DNA of 64,000 nucleotides from Lactobacillus paragasseri (GTDB lineage: Bacteria > Bacillota > Bacilli > Lactobacillales > Lactobacillaceae): contig NZ_AP018549.1 in the NCBI RefSeq assembly GCF_003584685.1, positions 1,240,001 to 1,304,000 on the forward strand, written 5' to 3'. Numbering within the stretch: position 1 is the first letter of the stretch; every line of letters begins with the position of its first letter. The position numbers and the translations under genes are program-made. Below, piece by piece: positions 36,845-51,765 of the stretch. Under the pieces are notes generated by a model. It searched no databases, was not told the origin of the DNA, and saw only the letters and a program-made list of their open reading frames with translations.

Positions 36845-37834
36845 TTAGTGTCTCTGGTGATTTTCAATATTTTTAAGTAATACACCTGTACCATTTGCTA
36901 CAGCTTCTAATGGATCGTCGGCTTTTAACACAGGGACTTGAAGATAGTAAGTAATCAATTTATCAATATTCTTGAGCAAAGCTCCACCACCAGTCAGCAT
37001 AATACCACGATCAATAATATCCGCCGACAATTCTGGTGGTGTTTGTTCCAAAACTTCTTTTGTTGCTGCAACAATTGACATTAATCCATCTTCAAGAGCT
37101 TTTTGCACTTCTAACTCATTGATTGCTACCTGCTTTGGCAAGCCATCAACCATATCACGTCCTCGGACAGTCATTGTCTTAGTTGGATCAGCTTCAAAAG
37201 CAGTTCCTAACTGAATCTTAATCTGCTCAGCAGTATGTTGACCAACCAAAAGATTCTTGCTTCTCTTAATATAACTTGCAATGGCCTGATTCATCTTATC
37301 ACCAGCCCAACGAAGTGAACGAGAAGTTACAATTTCTCCCATTGACAAAACAGCAATATCTGTCGTACCACCACCAATATCAATAACCATATTTCCTTGA
37401 GGTTTAAAAATATCTAGGCCAGCACCAACAGCTGCTACTTTGGGCTCAAAATCTAAATATACACGTCCACCACCAGATTTTTCAGCTGCTTGAATAATTG
37501 CTTTTTGCTCAATTGAAGTAACCCCTGTAGGAGCACAAATCAAAATATTTGGTTTAGACATAAAACCTTTTACATTTAATTTTTCAATAAAGTAGCTGAG
37601 CATCTCTTCTGTGATGTCAAAGTCAGCAATAACACCATTCTTTAATGGTCTAATGACTCTAATATTACCTGGTGTACGTCCTACCATCTTATATGCCTCA
37701 GTACCGACTGCGACAACTTTATCTTTATCAGTATCAACAGCAACAACAGAAGGTTCATTCAAAACAATCCCTTTGCCGGATACATTTATTAGAACATTTG
37801 CGGTTCCTAAATCAATTCCTATATCTCTTGCCAC
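36845..37834 (-). CDS. mbl: Mbl, second MreB-family actin homologue
   Basis: The 329-aa protein is a full MreB-type actin: [38 protein letters not shown] and [14 protein letters not shown]. It differs clearly from the MreB at 15410-16411, with its own NVKGFMSKPNILICAPTGV region. Mbl in B. subtilis acts with MreB and RodA in lateral wall growth. The start is GTG 37834, 7 bases after GGAGG. It heads mbl-epuA-yidD-DUF2969-rodA. Confidence 0.93.
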   Translation of the reverse strand: MARDIGIDLGTANVLINVSGKGIVLNEPSVVAVDTDKDKVVAVGTEAYKMVGRTPGNIRVIRPLKNGVIADFDITEEMLSYFIEKLNVKGFMSKPNILICAPTGVTSIEQKAIIQAAEKSGGGRVYLDFEPKVAAVGAGLDIFKPQGNMVIDIGGGTTDIAVLSMGEIVTSRSLRWAGDKMNQAIASYIKRSKNLLVGQHTAEQIKIQLGTAFEADPTKTMTVRGRDMVDGLPKQVAINELEVQKALEDGLMSIVAATKEVLEQTPPELSADIIDRGIMLTGGGALLKNIDKLITYYLQVPVLKADDPLEAVANGTGVLLKNIENHQRH

Positions 37835-37864
37835 GCTAGTGCCTCCAGTATTTAATCATTAAAA

Positions 37865-37893
37865 ATTGTAACATAAATACCGCTTTACTTTAA
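37865..37893 (-). promoter_or_regulatory. Putative mbl promoter
   Basis: On the minus strand TTAAAG, a 17-base spacer and TG-T-TACAAT lie about 35 bases before the mbl start. This would give mbl its own promoter in addition to any readthrough from DUF1146. Confidence 0.5.
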
Positions 37894-37941
37894 GAACAAG
37901 TACAAAGAACTGCCATTCTAAACAATTTCTTATGAAAATCC

Positions 37942-38175
37942 TTAAAAAAACATCTTTAAAGCAAGTGATTGATCTACTAAGGCTAAAATAAATTGCCCTA
38001 CTAAAAAACCTAATGCAATAGAAATAAAAAGTAAAAAGATTTGAATTTCAAAAGTATGACCTTTCTTGAATAATTGATCAACTCTCAATCCTTTTACAGC
38101 CTTAAAAGAAAATGCAATAGTTACCAAATATGTAATAAGACTAACAACAGCATGAACTCCCACTTGTTTCATCAT
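37942..38175 (-). CDS. DUF1146 (YwzB-like) small membrane protein
   Basis: The 77-aa protein has two membrane helices (about residues 5-25 and 48-70) and a VDQLFKKGHTFEIQI link, as in the DUF1146 family found after atpC in Bacilli. I start at ATG 38175, which has GGAGAAAATTAT before it; an upstream start at 38205 would lie inside the atp terminator. It is the first gene after the ATP synthase operon. Confidence 0.82.
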   Translation of the reverse strand: MMKQVGVHAVVSLITYLVTIAFSFKAVKGLRVDQLFKKGHTFEIQIFLLFISIALGFLVGQFILALVDQSLALKMFF

Positions 38176-38190
38176 ATAATTTTCTCCATA

Positions 38191-38222
38191 AAAAAAGACG
38201 AACAAGATGTTCGTCTTTTTCT
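38191..38222 (-). terminator. Terminator of the atp operon
   Basis: AAAAAGACGAACA / TGTTCGTCTTTTT with an AGA or TCT loop lies 5 bases after the atpC stop, followed on the minus strand by a T run. It is just upstream of the DUF1146 ribosome binding site. Confidence 0.9.
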
Positions 38223-38226
38223 TCTA

Positions 38227-38667
38227 TTATTTGCCGTAATTTTCACGTACATGTAATCTATTAACTGCACGACGCAAAGCAATTTCAGCTTCTAACATTT
38301 CTCTTTCGTTATGTTTCTCTTTAGCTTCTTGCATGTGTTGTTCAGCACGCTTTTTAGCTGATTGAGCACGTTCAACATCGATGTTGCGCGCACGTTCTGC
38401 ACTATCTGCTATGATCGTTGCTTCATTATTTGAAAATTCAATGTAACCACCATTAACAGCAATGTGGTCAACACGATCATTCATTTCATGCGTTCTCTTT
38501 ACTCGAACTTCACCAATGGCTAAAGGAGTAACGATTGGAAGGTGATCATACATAATCGTACGTTCACCATCAATTGCTCTCATTGCTACCATAGTTGCAT
38601 TATGAGAATAGACAATTCCATCTGGTGTTACAACGCTAACTTTTAAAATCTTTTCTGGATCTGCCAT
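38227..38667 (-). CDS. atpC: ATP synthase epsilon subunit
   Basis: The 146-aa protein has the N-terminal beta sandwich ([20 protein letters not shown]) and C-terminal helical hairpin ([20 protein letters not shown]). It is part of the F1 rotor stalk and regulates ATP hydrolysis. In lactobacilli the enzyme works mainly as a proton pump for pH homeostasis. It is the last atp gene, 11 bases after atpD. Confidence 0.97.
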   Translation of the reverse strand: MADPEKILKVSVVTPDGIVYSHNATMVAMRAIDGERTIMYDHLPIVTPLAIGEVRVKRTHEMNDRVDHIAVNGGYIEFSNNEATIIADSAERARNIDVERAQSAKKRAEQHMQEAKEKHNEREMLEAEIALRRAVNRLHVRENYGK

Positions 38668-38678
38668 AACGCATCACC

Positions 38679-41100
<2,422 letters not shown>

Positions 41101-41117
41101 TGAAAAAACCTCCTCTT

Positions 41118-43191
<2,074 letters not shown>

Positions 43192-43192
<1 letters not shown>

Positions 43193-43692
43193 TAGTCATT
43201 CAGCCCCTTGATAAATTGATCTACCAAGTCCTTTTGATCTGCAGCAGATAAACTCTTACTAATTACTTTTTCAGCAATTGCTACAGAAATATCTGCTACT
43301 TGATCACGAGCTTCGTTTAAAACATCTGTTTTTGCTTGCGCAGCGTCTTTAGATGCTCTTTCTCTAATTGCGGCAGCTTCTTGATCAGCCTGACTAATAA
43401 TACTACTCTTAGTCTTTTCCGCATTGCTCTTTGCAGTAGAAAGAATTTGTGTTGCCTCTTGTTTAGAGTCTTTCAAGGCCGCTTCACGTTGATTAGCAAG
43501 AAGAGCTGCCTTTTTACGGTCACTTTCTGCTTGATCAAGGTCGCTGATCACCTTTTGACGACGCTTTTCCATCATCTTTGTTACTGGGCCCCAAGCAAAA
43601 TGCTTAACCAAAAGGAGCAGAGCTGCAAAGATCAGAAGATAGTAAAGCGTATCTCCTAACTCTAATTTTAAGGCTGCAAACATAAATTGCAT
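43192..43692 (-). CDS. atpF: ATP synthase b subunit
   Basis: The 166-aa protein has one N-terminal transmembrane helix (about residues 13-30) and a long alanine-, lysine- and glutamine-rich helix that forms the peripheral stalk. The KHFAWGPVTKMMEKRRQKV motif after the membrane span is typical. It follows atpE. Start choice between Met1 and Met4 is not certain; Met1 has the better spacing from AAGGG. Confidence 0.96.
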
Positions 43693-43741
43693 GTCTCAAC
43701 CCTTCTTTCTCGTAATTACGATCTTATCTCTAAAACGCAAA

Positions 43742-44690
<949 letters not shown>

Positions 44691-44735
44691 TTCGTGACCT
44701 CCCTTCTTGTGCTGAATACCTCAAACACACTAAAA

Positions 44736-44764
44736 ATGATAACACCCAAAAATTTCAATTTCAA
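44736..44764 (-). promoter_or_regulatory. Putative atp operon promoter
   Basis: On the minus strand TTGAAA, a 17-base spacer and TATCAT lie just before atpB. A 10-bp inverted repeat (ACTCAAAAAT / ATTTTTGGGT) overlaps the hexamers and could be a regulatory site or chance. Confidence 0.62.
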
Positions 44765-44781
44765 AAGATTTTTGAGTAAAA

Positions 44782-45411
44782 TTACTTAGTTCCGAACAAT
44801 CTATCTCCTGCATCCCCTAGGCCTGGATAGATGTAACCGTTATCCATTAATTTTTCATCTTCTGCTGCTGCATAGATGTCAACATCTGGATTTGCTTCTT
44901 GAACGGCCTTTACACCTTCAGGAGCTGCTACTAAAACAGCTAAGCGAATGTTTTTAGCACCGCGCTTCTTTAATGCTCCAATAGCCATATTTGCGGATCC
45001 ACCTGTTGCAAGCATTGGATCAACAATAATACATTCACGTTCTTCAATATCTGGTGGCATCTTGAAGAAATATTCATGTGGCTTTAAAGTCTCTTCATCA
45101 CGATACATACCAATATGTCCAACTTTTGCAGATGGGATCATTTGAAGAACACCATCAACCATTCCAAGACCAGCACGCAAAATTGGTACAATAACCAATT
45201 TCTTACCTGCTAATTCTTTTTGAATTGACTTTCCAATTGGAGTTTCAATCTCAACATTCTTCAATGGCAAATCACGTGTCATTTCATACACCATGAGTCC
45301 ACCAATTTCACCAACAATTTGACGAAATTCATTCGTACCTGTATCCTTCTTACGAATGATCGTCAACTTATGTTGGATCAACGGGTGATTCAAAACGGTA
45401 AACTTACCCAT
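44782..45411 (-). CDS. upp: Uracil phosphoribosyltransferase
   Basis: The 209-aa salvage enzyme makes UMP from uracil and PRPP. The PRPP loop is [15 protein letters not shown] near residue 133, and the C-terminal [16 protein letters not shown] motif binds uracil. A GGAGG site precedes the ATG. It is monocistronic here, between tsaC (behind a terminator) and the atp operon, the same neighbour as in many lactic acid bacteria. Confidence 0.98.
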   Translation of the reverse strand: MGKFTVLNHPLIQHKLTIIRKKDTGTNEFRQIVGEIGGLMVYEMTRDLPLKNVEIETPIGKSIQKELAGKKLVIVPILRAGLGMVDGVLQMIPSAKVGHIGMYRDEETLKPHEYFFKMPPDIEERECIIVDPMLATGGSANMAIGALKKRGAKNIRLAVLVAAPEGVKAVQEANPDVDIYAAAEDEKLMDNGYIYPGLGDAGDRLFGTK

Positions 45412-45487
45412 AATGGCCTCCTATTTTAAAAATAATACTTCGTTCATTATTTTAACAAATTATTAGATAAATGTTTCTTAAATCGTA

Positions 45488-45521
45488 CGAAAAAAGGCAT
45501 GTTTTTGATACATGCCTTTTA
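45488..45521 (-). terminator. Terminator after tsaC
   Basis: Minus-strand AAAAGGCATGT / ACATGCCTTTT with a 7-base loop and a T run ends the tdk-prfA-prmC-tsaC operon. Confidence 0.9.
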
Positions 45522-45524
45522 ATA

Positions 45525-46517
45525 TTAATGAAAATGATGTCCAGCAGCTGCTTTGTTTAAGCGATTCATATATGCAGGACTAATTGCTCCATGATCAAAA
45601 CCTTGCACATAAATACGCTTAATATTATTTTCGCTATCAAAGTATCTGAGAGCACCGAATAAGTTGTGCGCTGCCTTATCAATTGTTTTACCTAAACTAT
45701 ATTTATTAGAACTATCAATTTTATCAAGCACTTCATCTAAAGCAGCTACTCCAGTTTCCTTATCCCATTTAATTTTTGAAAAGTCTGCTTCTTTATCAAC
45801 GATAAATACTGGAGCACTAGGAGCATAATGACGATATTTCATCCCTGGAGCCTTTGGTACACCTTTAGTTTGAGTTGTACCCTTATTCATCAAAACTTCC
45901 TCTCCAAGCACTTTTGAAATTTCTTCAGGAGTAATTTCTCCAGGGCGAAGAACAGTTGGTGTTTCTACTGATAAATCAACAATTGTCGACTCTAAACCAA
46001 TTTCCGTTGGTCCATTATCAATAATTCCAGCAATTTTCCCCTTTAAGTCATGATAAACATGTTCTGCTGTTGTTGGACTTGGCTTGGTTGAAGTATTGGC
46101 AGACGGACCTACAATTGGCTTTCCTAGCTCACTAATTAGGTCATGGGTCATTTCATCATCTGGGCAACGAAAAGCAGCAGTTGGGAGTCCTCCTGTTACA
46201 GCATCCGGTAAAGTACCTTCTTTAACAAAAAGAATAATTGTTAATGGACCAGGCCAGAAATGCTTAATTAATTTCTTTGCTCGCTCTGGTACTTCATTAA
46301 CATAATTTTCCATCATTTTTTCATCAGAAACAGTGACAATTAATGGATTATCACTTGGACGTCCTTTAGCCGCATATACTCCTTTAACAGCTTTTTCATT
46401 AGTTGCTAAAGCACCAAGACCGTACACAGTTTCAGTTGGAAAGGCTACCAATTCACCTTTCTTCAAGAGTTCAACTGCTTCAGGAATTTGTTTTTTGCTG
46501 AAAATCTTAGTTTCCAT
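45525..46517 (-). CDS. tsaC: Threonylcarbamoyl-AMP synthase (Sua5/YwlC type)
   Basis: The 330-aa protein has the YrdC domain (about 1-200; AFPTETVYGLGALAT, AFRCPDDEM, GPSANTS) and a C-terminal Sua5 domain (about 230-330; GMKYRHYAPSAPVFIV). It makes threonylcarbamoyl-AMP for the t6A modification of ANN-decoding tRNAs. I start at ATG 46517, overlapping the prmC stop as TAATG and 8 bases after GGTGG; a GTG at 46529 is within that site. Confidence 0.96.
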   Translation of the reverse strand: METKIFSKKQIPEAVELLKKGELVAFPTETVYGLGALATNEKAVKGVYAAKGRPSDNPLIVTVSDEKMMENYVNEVPERAKKLIKHFWPGPLTIILFVKEGTLPDAVTGGLPTAAFRCPDDEMTHDLISELGKPIVGPSANTSTKPSPTTAEHVYHDLKGKIAGIIDNGPTEIGLESTIVDLSVETPTVLRPGEITPEEISKVLGEEVLMNKGTTQTKGVPKAPGMKYRHYAPSAPVFIVDKEADFSKIKWDKETGVAALDEVLDKIDSSNKYSLGKTIDKAAHNLFGALRYFDSENNIKRIYVQGFDHGAISPAYMNRLNKAAAGHHFH

Positions 46518-47359
46518 TATTTCTTCCACCTTCCGTGAACCATCCTTGGCTTACCTGCTAAGTCATTTCTAAACTCAATTTTAAAGTCTGGCAATTCCGT
46601 TTCAAACAAATCTTTTAATTGATCTTTTTCGCTAAAACCAAATTCCAGAAAAAATTGCCCATGAGAATACAAATGCGAACGAATTTGTTTAGCAAATTTT
46701 CGATAAAAATCCAAGCCATCTTCTCCACCATATAATGCAGTATCTGGTTCATTTTTTATTACATTTGCATCCATCAAATCTTTTTCGCTAGTTTTAATAT
46801 AAGGTGGGTTAGAAACAATAGTATCAAACTTTTCTAAACCTACTAAAACATTAGCTTTACGAGTTCTAACATCCAAGTCATATTTTAAAAAGTTTTCTTC
46901 GCTTTCACGTAAAGCAGCATCAGTAATATCGCTAGCATATAGAATTAGATTTTCGATTTTTTGATCTTGAGCCTGCTTAACTAAAGCAACCATAATTGCT
47001 CCCGAACCAGTACCTAAATCAAGAATTTTTTCACCAGATTTAATATTTTCAAGAGCCCACTTAACAAGCTCTTCAGTTTCAAATCTAGGTATTAAAACAC
47101 CGCGATTAACCAAAATTTTATAACCATAAAACCAAGCATATCCCAAAATATATTGCGGAGATATTCCTCTACGCAATTTTTTCATATCTTTCAATGCTTG
47201 TTTTTCTTGATCTAGATTTAATTCATCATTTATATGTAATGCAAATTCTGAAGGTGTATAGCCTAATCGTTCGCCCAGGACATAGTCAACGTCATCTGAA
47301 CGAAGTTCAGGACTATCTTTTAACACAGCTTCTTTTATCTGCTTTAAACTTTTAGGCAT
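46517..47359 (-). CDS. prmC: PrmC (HemK), release-factor glutamine methyltransferase
   Basis: The 280-aa SAM enzyme methylates the GGQ glutamine of release factors. It has [17 protein letters not shown] near residue 115 and the catalytic NPPYI motif near 188. It overlaps the 3' end of prfA, whose product is its substrate, so the context confirms the function. Confidence 0.97.
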   Translation of the reverse strand: MPKSLKQIKEAVLKDSPELRSDDVDYVLGERLGYTPSEFALHINDELNLDQEKQALKDMKKLRRGISPQYILGYAWFYGYKILVNRGVLIPRFETEELVKWALENIKSGEKILDLGTGSGAIMVALVKQAQDQKIENLILYASDITDAALRESEENFLKYDLDVRTRKANVLVGLEKFDTIVSNPPYIKTSEKDLMDANVIKNEPDTALYGGEDGLDFYRKFAKQIRSHLYSHGQFFLEFGFSEKDQLKDLFETELPDFKIEFRNDLAGKPRMVHGRWKK

Positions 47360-48440
47360 TTTCTTCAGCCATCTTTTCTAGTTGTTGGGTCTGGTAATAA
47401 AGAACTAAGGCATTAATAATCTCATCAAGTTCACCGTTCATTACTCGGTCTAGCTTGTTCAAAGTTAAGCCAATTCGATGATCAGTTACACGATTTTGCG
47501 GATAATTATATGTTCTAATTCTTTCTGAACGGTCTCCAGTACCCACTGCACCTTTTCTTTTAGCATCATATTTATCACGATTTTGACTTTCATAATAATC
47601 ATAAACACGTGATTTTAAAATTTGCATCGCTTTTTCACGGTTTTGCTGTTGACTACGTTGATCTTGCATAGCAACTACAATTCCAGTTGGAAGGTGAGTC
47701 ATACGAACAGCACTAGAAGTTTTGTTAATGTGCTGACCACCGGCACCAGATGAACGATAAACATCCACACGAATATCTTTAGGATCTAAATCAATATCTA
47801 CTTGTTCATATTCCGGCATAACCGCAACTGTCGCAGTCGAAGTGTGAACACGGCCTTGAGATTCAGTCACAGGTACACGTTGAACACGGTGAGCTCCATT
47901 TTCATACTTTAATTTTGAGTAAACTTTATCGCCGGTAATCATAACAGCAACGCGCTTATAACCTCCTACTTCAGTTGGCTCTGAGTCAATTAAAGATACT
48001 TTCCAGCCTTGAGTTTCAGCATATTTCTCATACATTCTAAGTAAGTCACCAGCAAATAAGGATGCTTCATCCCCACCAGCAGCTCCTCTAATTTCCATAA
48101 TGATATCTTTATCATCATTGGGATCTTTAGGAAGCATCAAAATCTTGATTTCATCTTCTAATTCAGCAACTTCTTTTTCTAATTCAGAATTTTCTTCCTT
48201 AGCCATTTCAACCAAATCATCATCAGATTCACTTGAAATAATTTCTTTATTGTCGTCGATTTCTTTTATATCAGACTTATATTTTCGATACTTTTGTACA
48301 ACTTCGCGCATATCAGCTTCTTCTTTAGAAATTTCCATATAACGCTTAGTATCATTAATAACTTCCGGATCGGCCATCATTTCTTGAAGTTCTTCATAAT
48401 GGGCAACTAATCCTTCTAATTGGGCCATCACTTTATCCAT
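47352..48440 (-). CDS. prfA: Peptide chain release factor 1
   Basis: The 362-aa factor recognises UAA and UAG. It shows the PVT codon-recognition tripeptide in [13 protein letters not shown] near residue 190 and the peptidyl-transferase motif [15 protein letters not shown] near 232. It is preceded by tdk (21 bases) and overlaps prmC by 8 bases. Confidence 0.98.
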   Translation of the reverse strand: MDKVMAQLEGLVAHYEELQEMMADPEVINDTKRYMEISKEEADMREVVQKYRKYKSDIKEIDDNKEIISSESDDDLVEMAKEENSELEKEVAELEDEIKILMLPKDPNDDKDIIMEIRGAAGGDEASLFAGDLLRMYEKYAETQGWKVSLIDSEPTEVGGYKRVAVMITGDKVYSKLKYENGAHRVQRVPVTESQGRVHTSTATVAVMPEYEQVDIDLDPKDIRVDVYRSSGAGGQHINKTSSAVRMTHLPTGIVVAMQDQRSQQQNREKAMQILKSRVYDYYESQNRDKYDAKRKGAVGTGDRSERIRTYNYPQNRVTDHRIGLTLNKLDRVMNGELDEIINALVLYYQTQQLEKMAEENA

Positions 48441-48461
48441 TTTTATTATCCTTCCTTACTT

Positions 48462-49061
48462 TTATCTTTGTTTATCGGGATGAAAATAGTGAAAACGACA
48501 CACGGGATAATAAGACTCATCTCCGCCAATTTGAACTTGTTCACCCTCATAAACAGGTTTTCCAGAATTAATTCGTAAATTCATTGTAGCCTTATGACCG
48601 CAATAGTGACAAATGGTCTTCATTTCTTCTATTTTATCAGCAAAAATCAATAAGTTTTCACTGCCTTCAAATAAATGATTTTGAAAATCATTCTTTAAGC
48701 CAAATGCCATAACGGGAATCTTTAATTCATCAACAATTTTTGCACATTCTAAAACATGATGTTTCTTTAAAAACTGCGCCTCGTCAATTAAAACACAAGC
48801 TACAGTCCCATTACCAGACTCAACATCATTCTTATTCATTTTTGAAACATAATCAAACAAATTCAAATCTTCACTAATCGGCTCTGCCTTACGGTGCAGG
48901 CCAATTCTAGAAGCAACTGTACCAACACCGCTCCTATCATCCACACTACTCGTCATCAAGGCAATTTTCCGACCTTGCGCCTCATAATTATGGGCAACCT
49001 TTAGTATTTCAATTGACTTACCACTACTCATTGCACCATAGCGAAAAAACAATTGCGCCAC
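48462..49061 (-). CDS. tdk: Thymidine kinase
   Basis: The 199-aa type II thymidine kinase phosphorylates thymidine for salvage. The P-loop is [15 protein letters not shown] at residue 9, the Mg-binding LIDEAQFL is near 94, and zinc ligands include CHYCGHKA. It starts at GTG 49061 after GGAGG. The operon tdk-prfA-prmC-tsaC is typical of Bacilli. Confidence 0.97.
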   Translation of the reverse strand: MAQLFFRYGAMSSGKSIEILKVAHNYEAQGRKIALMTSSVDDRSGVGTVASRIGLHRKAEPISEDLNLFDYVSKMNKNDVESGNGTVACVLIDEAQFLKKHHVLECAKIVDELKIPVMAFGLKNDFQNHLFEGSENLLIFADKIEEMKTICHYCGHKATMNLRINSGKPVYEGEQVQIGGDESYYPVCRFHYFHPDKQR

Positions 49062-49219
49062 TGCAAAATTCCTCCATTATCAAGTTTATGTACTTTCACT
49101 AGTATTATCCTAATTAGTATAAAGTAAATTTAAAAATCGTGCAGGTAAAAATAAAAAGGTCGTTTTCATTTTATTGATATGCTATAGTAAAATTTAGTTT
49201 TAAAGTGAGGGATAAGAAT

Positions 49220-50572
49220 ATGAATTTAAAATCAGGCATCGCTAAGGTAGCCGGTAAATCATCTTACTGGTTTCTTCATAATGTATTAAAGGGCGGGACG
49301 AGTTTTCCTGGAAAATTTGCCATGAAAATTGATCCTGAAGTATTAAATTCATTAGCAAAAGGCTATGAAACGATCATTGTTACTGGAACTAATGGTAAAA
49401 CAATGACAACTGCTTTGATTGTAGAAGCATTAAGGAAAAAATATGGCGATATTTTAACCAATCCATCCGGCTCAAACATGCAACAAGGAATCGTTACAGC
49501 ATTTTTAGCTCATAAAAATAAGAAAGCCAAAAAGAAAATTGCTGTACTAGAAGTTGATGAAGCAAACGTCAAAATGGTAACTAAGTTACTTCATCCTAGC
49601 GTATTTGTTTTGACAAATATTTTTCGTGATCAAATGGACCGTTATGGTGAAATTTATACTACTTACCAAAAAATTGTTGACGGAATTAAATTAGCCCCAA
49701 ATGCTACAATTATTGCTAACGGGGATGCAAGTATCTTCTCTTCAGTTGAGCTTCCAAATAAAAAAGTATTTTATGGATTTAAGCTACCAGATGATAAAGC
49801 TGAAAATGACTTTAAAGCTCCAGTAAATACTGATGGTGTGTTATGTCCAAAATGTGATCATATTTTACATTATCATGAACGAATTTACGCAAATTTAGGA
49901 GATTTCTTCTGCCCTAATTGTGGTTATCATAGACCAGAATTAACTTATAGTGTAAATCAAATTATTGATCAAACTCCAAATAGTTTAAAATTCAAAATGG
50001 GTGAAAAAGAATACAGTATTGGCATCGGAGGAACTTATAACATCTACAATGCTTTAGCAGCTTATTCTGTTGCGCGTGAATTTGATTTAAGCGAGGAAGA
50101 AGTTGCTCAAAGTTTTGCTGAAAACAAGCGAATTTTTGGTCGCCAAGAATTAATTAATTATGCCGGGAAAGAAATCGACTTAATCTTAGTCAAAAATCCT
50201 GTTGGCCTTGATGAAGTTCTTCATATGCTCAACACTGAGAAAGATAACTATTCTTTAGTTGCTCTTTTGAATGCAAACCATGCAGACGGAATTGATACCT
50301 CTTGGATTTGGGATGCAGACTATGAAGGCCTCAACAAAGATAAAATCAAAAAAGTATTAGTTGGTGGGAAACGCTGGCATGATATGGGCTTTAGATTAGA
50401 GGTTGCTGGATTTAATCCGGGTCTAATGACCACAGCTACCAATAATGATGCTTTATTAGATGAAATTTCAAAATTACCAACTAAAAAAGTATATATTCTG
50501 GCTACATACACTGCTATGCTTTCACTTCGTAAAACTATGGGTGAAAAGAAAATTATTAAAGCAGGTATGTAA
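49220..50572 (+). CDS. murT: MurT, ligase subunit of lipid II isoglutaminyl synthase
   Basis: The 450-aa Mur-ligase-like protein has the P-loop VTGTNGKTMTTALIVEAL near residue 58 and a zinc ribbon with four cysteines (CPKCD and CPNCG, about residues 215-240), which marks MurT. It also has a C-terminal DUF1727 region. With GatD it amidates D-Glu of lipid II. It starts at ATG 49220; GTGAGGG upstream is the ribosome binding site. The gatD gene that normally adjoins it is absent here; a terminator follows at once. Confidence 0.92.
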   Translation: MNLKSGIAKVAGKSSYWFLHNVLKGGTSFPGKFAMKIDPEVLNSLAKGYETIIVTGTNGKTMTTALIVEALRKKYGDILTNPSGSNMQQGIVTAFLAHKNKKAKKKIAVLEVDEANVKMVTKLLHPSVFVLTNIFRDQMDRYGEIYTTYQKIVDGIKLAPNATIIANGDASIFSSVELPNKKVFYGFKLPDDKAENDFKAPVNTDGVLCPKCDHILHYHERIYANLGDFFCPNCGYHRPELTYSVNQIIDQTPNSLKFKMGEKEYSIGIGGTYNIYNALAAYSVAREFDLSEEEVAQSFAENKRIFGRQELINYAGKEIDLILVKNPVGLDEVLHMLNTEKDNYSLVALLNANHADGIDTSWIWDADYEGLNKDKIKKVLVGGKRWHDMGFRLEVAGFNPGLMTTATNNDALLDEISKLPTKKVYILATYTAMLSLRKTMGEKKIIKAGM

Positions 50573-50574
50573 CA

Positions 50575-50611
50575 TAAAAGGCCACTGTCGCTTATGACAG
50601 TGGCCTTTTAT
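50575..50611. terminator. Bidirectional terminator after murT
   Basis: AAAAGGCCACTGTC / GACAGTGGCCTTTT with a short GCTTAT loop ends both murT and the convergent serine hydrolase gene. Confidence 0.93.
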
Positions 50612-51630
50612 TAGCCTTTATAAATATTTTCTTTTAAAAAGGTATCAACTATCTTTTCTCTCATCGCTAGAAAGACATGATTATGTCCACTAGGATGGAT
50701 TCGATTAGTTAAGACAACCATCGCAGTTTGATTAAGGCGATCAATTAAGATAAAAGTACCAGTAAAACCTGTGTGATAAATAAGTGGATGCTGATCAACT
50801 GGATCAAAGCGTAAATCCCATCCCCAAGAACGAGGATGTACGTTTTTAGGTGTTTCAATTTGAAATAAGTTAGCTAATGTATCCTGCTTTAAAGGTAGAA
50901 TATCATGACGTAGTCCTAAATAAGCCTGCGTCATTTTTATTAGATCTTCTAAGTTTGAAAATAAGCCAGCTGACCCACAATCCTTACCCAGTACACGTGC
51001 TTTAGGATCATGTACAATTCCTTGCAGCAACTCACCTTGTTCAGTATAAGCGGTAGGCACACAATCAGATGCTTTTGGATGAAACGTTGTTTCCTTCAGC
51101 TTAGCTGGTAAAATAATCTCCTGCCTAATTACATCTTGGACAGGTAAACCATATATTTTTTCAAGTACCAATCCCAATAAAATAAAATTGGTATCTGCAT
51201 ACCGCATTTTCGTTTCAAATTCATCAGTAACTGGTAAGCCGATAATTGCTTTTAATAAATCAGGAGCTGCTAGTTCATCTCGATTAGGAATCCAACCACG
51301 AATTCCACTAGTATGCGTCAATAAATGATTAAGGCGAATACGATCATCTTTAAATTCAGGAATAAACTCTTGAAGTGGCTCAGTAAAATTAAGTTTACCC
51401 TCTTCTTTTAATTTTAAGAAAACATTAGTAGTCCCTAACACCTTAGTTAAACTTGCTAAATCATAAAGTGCAAATGGACTAAGTTGTTCAATCTCAGGCA
51501 TCAAACTAGCAAAACCTACTGTTGATGTAAACACCTGTTTTTTCTTAATAAATGCGTAGTTTACCCCTGGTACAATGCGCTCACTAACCATACTTTCAAT
51601 TAAATGCTGAGTCTTAAAAAATTCTATCAT
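50611..51630 (-). CDS. Serine hydrolase, beta-lactamase/class C family
   Basis: The 339-aa protein has the class C fold: SxxK as SLTK in LYDLASLTKVLG near residue 62, YxN-like YADTNFILLG near 155, and HTGFTG near 290 in place of KTG. It has no signal peptide, so it may act in the cytosol as an esterase or D-aminopeptidase. I start at ATG 51630; the longer frame from 51744 runs through a terminator and tRNA-Gln. Substrate is unknown. Confidence 0.85.
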   Translation of the reverse strand: MIEFFKTQHLIESMVSERIVPGVNYAFIKKKQVFTSTVGFASLMPEIEQLSPFALYDLASLTKVLGTTNVFLKLKEEGKLNFTEPLQEFIPEFKDDRIRLNHLLTHTSGIRGWIPNRDELAAPDLLKAIIGLPVTDEFETKMRYADTNFILLGLVLEKIYGLPVQDVIRQEIILPAKLKETTFHPKASDCVPTAYTEQGELLQGIVHDPKARVLGKDCGSAGLFSNLEDLIKMTQAYLGLRHDILPLKQDTLANLFQIETPKNVHPRSWGWDLRFDPVDQHPLIYHTGFTGTFILIDRLNQTAMVVLTNRIHPSGHNHVFLAMREKIVDTFLKENIYKG

Positions 51631-51648
51631 CCTACCACCTGGATTATA

Positions 51649-51680
51649 AAATAAAACCGCCAGATCAACGATCTGACGGT
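51649..51680 (-). terminator. Terminator of the tRNA-Glu/tRNA-Gln transcript
   Basis: Minus-strand CCGTCAGATC / GATCTGGCGG (one G-U) with a GTT loop is followed by TTTTATTTT, 7 bases after tRNA-Gln. It overlaps the region just upstream of the serine hydrolase start. Confidence 0.88.
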
Positions 51681-51686
51681 AACATA

Positions 51687-51759
51687 TTGAGATATTCGGG
51701 CTCGAACCGAAACATCCAGGAACCAGAATCCTGTGCCTTACCAATTTGGCTATATCTCA
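51687..51759 (-). tRNA. tRNA-Gln (anticodon CUG)
   Basis: The 73-base minus-strand gene folds into a full cloverleaf: acceptor TGAGATA / TATCTCA, D arm GCC...GGC, anticodon arm CAGGA-TTCTGGT-TCCTG with anticodon CTG, and T arm TTCGG-TTCGAGC-CCGAA. U1-A72 is typical of tRNA-Gln. CCA is not encoded. It reads CAG codons and lies 6 bases downstream of tRNA-Glu. Confidence 0.93.
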
Positions 51760-51765
51760 GTATTA

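Noticed and set aside
44736-44775. Inverted repeat over the atp promoter as a upp-atp terminator
   Set aside because: The stem is A/T-rich without a T run and the region carries a good promoter, so I kept only the promoter call.
50611-51630. Serine hydrolase as an antibiotic-resistance beta-lactamase
   Set aside because: It lacks a signal peptide and has HTG in place of KTG; class C-like esterases and peptidases of this type are common in lactobacilli.
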